NCBI GenBank assembly: GCA_030141605.1
Contig: JAQGDQ010000285.1
Coordinates: 198,002-262,001, forward strand
Origin: Tubiluchus corallicola
Lineage: Eukaryota > Priapulida > Priapulimorpha > Priapulimorphida > Tubiluchidae
Direction: 5' to 3'
DNA length: 64,000 bases
In this document: piece by piece, positions 42,001 through 48,000 of the stretch
Layout: each line of letters opens with the position of its first letter
Numbering within the stretch: position 1 is the stretch's first letter
Position numbers and translations under genes: made by a program
The notes under the pieces: generated by a model
The model's database searches: none
Told to the model about the DNA's origin: nothing
What the model saw: only the letters and a program-made list of their open reading frames with translations

Positions 42001-45000
42001 TGCTTAAAGTGCTTGGTTTCTTTTATTGTTTTTTTATAAAAACTAATTGAGTTATTGTATTTTTGTTTGATTTTTTACGCAGCTATAACACCACCCATCA
42101 CACCAGCTATTACAACTCCTGAAGAAACAACACCAGGAAATGTTGCATTTACTTTTTAATATTGGCTGTTTTATTGTGCTGTTATGGGCGGGTTTTTTTG
42201 GTTTTATTTTTTGTTTCTTGCATTGTTTGATTGTTTATTTGTTTTTGTAGAAATTAATTGAGTTAATTTGGTATTTGTTTTAATTCTTTCACAGCTGTAA
42301 CACCAAGAGTTACACCAGCTGTTACAACTCCTGAAGAAACAACACCAGGTAGCATTACATTTACGTTGTTTTGTACCAGTTATTGTTTGGACTCAATTAT
42401 CTTTGGCTGTTTTTCTTTTTCATTCTTACAGAAATTAAGCTAATTTTTTTGCTTGATTTTTTTTCACAGCAGTAACACCACCTGTTACACCTGCTGTTAC
42501 AACTCCTGAAGAAACAACACCAGGTAGATTTTACCATTATTTTTTGTGTCAGTTTTTTTCTGTCAATGCGCAAGTATCTTTACTTGTTTTTCCTTTTCAT
42601 TTGTTTTTTAAATTAATTAAGGTAACTGTTTTTGTTTGATTTTTTTACACAGCAGTAACACCAAGTGTTACAACTCCTGTACAAATAACACCAGGTAGTG
42701 GTACATTTACATTTTAGTACTGCTTGCTTTATTGCGCTGTTATCTCTATTTTTTGTTTTTTGTTTGGTTCATCGTTTGTTTGTTTATTTGTTTGTTTTAT
42801 AGAAATTAACTTGAGTTAATTATTATTTATTTTAATTTTTTCACAGCTGTAACACCAAGAGTTACACCAGCTGTGACAACTCCTGAAGAAACAACACCAG
42901 GTAGTTGTTAATTTGCTTTTTTGTACCGGTTATTGTTAGTACTCAATTATCTTTGGTTGTTTTTCATTTGTCTTTTTAATTAATTAAGCTAACTGTTGCT
43001 TTTGTTTGATTTTTTACGCAGCTATAACACCACCCATCACACCAGCTATTACAACTCCTGAAGAAACAACACCAGGAAATGTTGCATTTACTCTTTAATG
43101 TTGCTTATTTTATTGTGCTGCTATGGGCGTTTTTCTGTTTTTATTTTTTGTTTCTTTCATTGTTTGATTGTTTATTTGTTTTTGTAGAAATTAATTGAGT
43201 TAATTTAGTATTTGTTTTAATTCTTTCACAGCTGTAACACCACGAGTTACACCAACTGCTACTACTCCAGAAGAAACAACAACACCAGGTAGTGCTGCAT
43301 TATTTTATATTGCAAAAACATTTTTTGTTATATTTATATGAAAGTAGTTTTTTATTGACTGAAGCTGACTTAAAACAACTGATGTCCATCTCATCCTTTA
43401 CACTAGTGACCTGAAACTGCCTTAAATTTGACGTAATTGCTTATTTATGCTTGCACTTTTTCATTATCAAAAGTTTGTTTCATGTGGTGTTATTAATTTA
43501 AGTTTTTTGGCCGTATTTTGGGTGATGACAGAGATGAATAGAGATGACACAACTAGTTACGAGTATCTATATACTTTATACAATAGTTCATGTGTTAGGT
43601 ATTTTAAGGAATGCATTAATTGCTGATTAGTATATTTGTTCTTCGTTATGAAACGAGCAAGTGAGACTAGACATTTTTTGTTAAAATCCTAGAAAACCCT
43701 GACAACATATTTTACTGCTTTCGCATTCTTGATTTAGTCTTCTTTTTATTTCACGTACATATCAGTTGACCTACAATTACATTCAGGAACACAGTTGGAG
43801 TCATTTCTTCTGCTAAACTCAAAAGCAAGTTTTTAGCAAGCAGTTATAAAGAGAGTGTCTGGCATCTCTTGAACTGGCTTGCAAATTGTTGCTTTTTTAA
43901 TTTTTTAATTTTTTTTTAATAATCGCTTCCCTTTTACAGGAACTACTGAAGCATTGCCAAAACCAGAAGGCCCTGTTGAAGGTAACAAATTTGGGAATCA
44001 TTACTTTAACTAATCAGTTTATAATTGAAATGCAATGTAAACAAAAAATATTTAATGGTGCATTCAGACTAGAGAGTTCTCTCCCAACTTATTGCGCGAC
44101 TTCTCTCTGAGAGTAAACTTATAGCAAACTCAGTGATAATTGCTGAGAGTTTTTGCGCAAGTTGACACTCTCAGAGAGAAGTTGCACAATAAATTGCGAG
44201 AGAAGTTTTAGAGAGAAGTTGGTCAATAAATTGTGAGAGAACTCTCTAGTCTGAACATGACCTTAAATACTTCTGTTGCTCACTTGTATTTCTAAATTTT
44301 TTCTCATTTTTTCTTTCATTTTTGTTGGTCTATGGCACAAAATAAGTTTAGCAGTTCTTATTAACAAGATTCTTGTTTGTGTTTTACAGTCTTTTAATAT
44401 TTTGTGTAACTCGCTCGTTAAATGCATCAGTACATGTTTTTAGTTGACATAGAACTGATGAAGATTAGCAGCTTCATAGTTGTTTGTTCGTCATACAGTT
44501 ATTTGCAAAGAAGATGGTATTGAAGTGCTCGTGGATCTACGTGCTGCTTCCGGTGGGAAGCCTACATTTAGCGGAGTCATCTACGTAAAGAATAACTTCA
44601 AGACGTCTGCTTGTCGTATGCAAATGTTTGAGGACTCATCCGCTGACACGGCCAGGTTCTTTGCGAGCTATGATGAATGTGACTTCACTATTGATCCGGT
44701 AATTTTTTTGCTTTAGTTAAAACTACGTAAAGCAGAAAAAGGAATAGTTCCGTTGAAATGCCTTTATTCTCAGATACCCATAAGAATGATAGGGCGATGT
44801 CTGATGTCCGTTTATATCCATAGTTGCCTCTCACCGAGCAATTAATCACAATTTGCAAACTGTCAATGCAAACAAAGTACTGGCATGCCTGCTTGACAAA
44901 ATGCTGTGTGGTCTGATAGCAGACTATTCGTGAAAATGACTATGATCAGTTAATCAAATTATTTTTTTGTAAATGTAATATAAAAAAATAAAACTAAAAC

Positions 45001-48000
45001 AGTTAAAAAACAAATATTGCAATAACTTAATGCTAAATAAGTTACAAATTGCATTTAAAAAACTTAACTGTTATCTTGAAGTACAGGCCTGTACAGGCCT
45101 CAAAATTGGATCAAATCCATACCTCACAGGAGGTGGGGTAGCTCGCTAGATCTTTAAACTGGTATGGCTTGTATGATCTCCTTCGTTCTCGAAACAGCCG
45201 GTCAGTTGGCACAGTGTTTGAAGAAAGACAACATTAGTGACGCCATTTTCAACGTTTCACAGGCATTAAGAATGCAAAATTATTCATCTCTCTCAACTAA
45301 ATTTCCAGTTAGTGACAAATGGTTAACTATGACACTACGGTCTCAACTTCTTATTGCATTTTCGAAACATGATTTGTAACCCTGTTTTTATGTTCTAGGA
45401 TAATGGCTTGTACAGCACAACAGTTGTAATTCAACCTCATATGATGCTGGTCACCAAAGATGCCAAAGCTTACAGAATGACATGTAAATATGAGACGGAT
45501 CTGGAGAAGACCGTTGGACCAACAAGTATTGACATTGAGTACGTTTGTATTGTTTTAATTCAGCCTTGAATTCAATGATTGCGACTATTTGAAGTATAAA
45601 AAACATTGTATTGATTTGACATTAATATATAAAAAATATGCACTCACAAGTACACTTTGATCTATATTATAAGAATTTATAATTTTATTATTGGCATATA
45701 CATTACATTACAATGACATACAGCAAAATACTGGGACCTTTTCAGAGCATTCGTCATAAAGTGATTTTTTGTCCTTTTGCCTTATATCCTGGAAATGTAC
45801 CCCACACTACACCATTTATCACCAACTACTAATCTAGACATAGGGGGAAAATCTTGAGTTTCCTTCATTTTTAATTTTATTGTAAAAACTTAACTTGTAA
45901 TTACAATGTGGTTTGAACAGGCAGTTTTATTACTGACAGACTTACTTGTCATAAGAGCCTAAGCTCATGAGTGCAAACGATTAACTACAGACATATAATA
46001 ATATTGCAGTAACTTCTTAGCTGTACACAGTGTTAGCTGTACAACAAAATAACATTACTATGACTAACAATTATGAGTTCTGTTCATTTACAGGTACAAT
46101 ACCAGCAGTCGATCATCTTTTTTCCCAGCACAATCCAAAATATGATTTGGTACAAATATTCTTATACACATTTTATTTCTTATTACAGCATGGTCTCTAC
46201 TCAGGGCATATTAAATAACACAGGTGTTCCTCCTGTTTGCATTATGACTATAACAGACTTGGATGGTAACCGTGTAACTACAACAGCCATTGGTACTCCA
46301 CTGTTGCTTAAGCTCATTGTCACGCCAGCAGGTGGGTTTTGTATGCTTTCACATATTTTTTCAGAGACTAATTCTGCAAAATAGAATCTTTTTTCAAACA
46401 CTTGTTCCAAACACCTATTTGTGTCACGCTCATTGACTTCAAATCTGTATTTACAAAAGCTTTATAGTAGTAGGTAATAATACTGAACAAAATTCACATC
46501 CAGCCAAACATAAGCTTTTAGATGTTTTGTTAAAGTGCATATGTAAAATTCACAATTAGCTGAAAAAACAAAGGAAAAATAACTACATTTATTGTTAAAA
46601 GGAATGTGACAAAGGCCATTTTCATCTCCTGGGATTACTTTTGCCAATAAGCTAAGTTCCTTTCTCGATATAGCCATCTAACTATAGTCTTTACTGTTGA
46701 ATGCTGAACCTGGCTTGTAGGGTGCTAAACTATAAAAAGGTCAAGAGATGTCTTCGAATTGGGTGTAATGCATACACTGGTTTTACAGCAACAGCAATAG
46801 TAAAAAATTATTTTGTGTAAAAAAAATTAGCTATGTGATTATATTTCATGATTGCTTGTTTACAAGAAGCTTAATGTGGCTTATGTTGATTTTTAACATA
46901 ATGTTATACATTTCTTTTTGTCATCAATTTCTGTCCAGAAACTTAGGAAAAGGTTGTCAACTTGTGGTACTTTTTCTGTCATTTGACATGATTACGATAT
47001 TGCATAGTGTGTTACCAGCACTGTTTATAGTCACCCACTGCAATTATGATTGATACAGCAGCAGACATTATTGTGCCTTAAATGTAACTTGTAATTATGT
47101 ATCTTGCAGATTTGTATGGCGGATTTGCAAGAAACTGCTATGCTAGAACTGCCAACGAAGACTGGAAATACGAGCTAATAGACGAAAGAGGGTGAGTGCA
47201 ACTAGGAGCACAAGCATTTTAATCATTTTGTTTAAGAAGGATTTTGTTTGATTGAGAAATTTTGCAATAAATTTAAGTATAACTTTGCTTATTCCAAACA
47301 AAACTCAAAGATTTTTGTTCTACTTAATGTCAGGAAGTTATGTTATGTTAATTAAGTGAGACATCACTCTAGCCAATTTACTTTGTAAAACAAGTGTTAA
47401 TACCTTTTAGGAGACAATAGCAAAGAACCAATAAATTTCCAAGGAATAATGGTAGTTGTAGATATCAGCAAAACAATTTTCCTTTTGACATAAAAATGTA
47501 ATAGTGCAGATCGAAGGAAACTAAGATTCTATGCGCCAGTCTGTTACTTTGAATGCATTCCAAATTTTTAATTTGCTGCATGCTACGTACTCTATCCCAT
47601 CAAAATGTTTCTGTAGTAGAAAGCATCTATAATGCAGTGTGTTTAGCGAAGCATATTGGACTATACTTAGAGTGGTTTTTCTGTGTTTTTGTGATAGGTG
47701 TGCCCATGATCCAACGTTATTTCAAAACTTTCAACCGGATGCCACTGGACTCGTGGCAAGATTCAATGCATTTAAATTTCCAGGAAATTCATATTTGAAA
47801 TTTGAATGTGACGTTAGAGTCTGCATAAACGAGTGTGAACCGGTAAGATGTTCTTCATGTTGACGTAATATATCTGCAATCATTTATTAAATGTTTTAAT
47901 TATTTAGGTATGTACTTAATAATAAGAACTGGTGTAATAAAATATGTATTATAGCAAAACTAAAGAAGGAAGAGTCATTGTCTCTTGTTATTAAATTGAT

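Noticed and set aside
45164-45379. 71-codon frame [13 protein letters not shown] in a ZP intron
   Set aside because: No homology recognised; the flanking ZP exons join cleanly without it (phase 0 to 0).
46084-46188. Alternative acceptors TTACAG, ACCAGCAG and TCCCAG upstream of exon 54
   Set aside because: Only the acceptor at 46188 gives the phase needed by the GTACGT donor at 45539 and a continuous ZP sequence.
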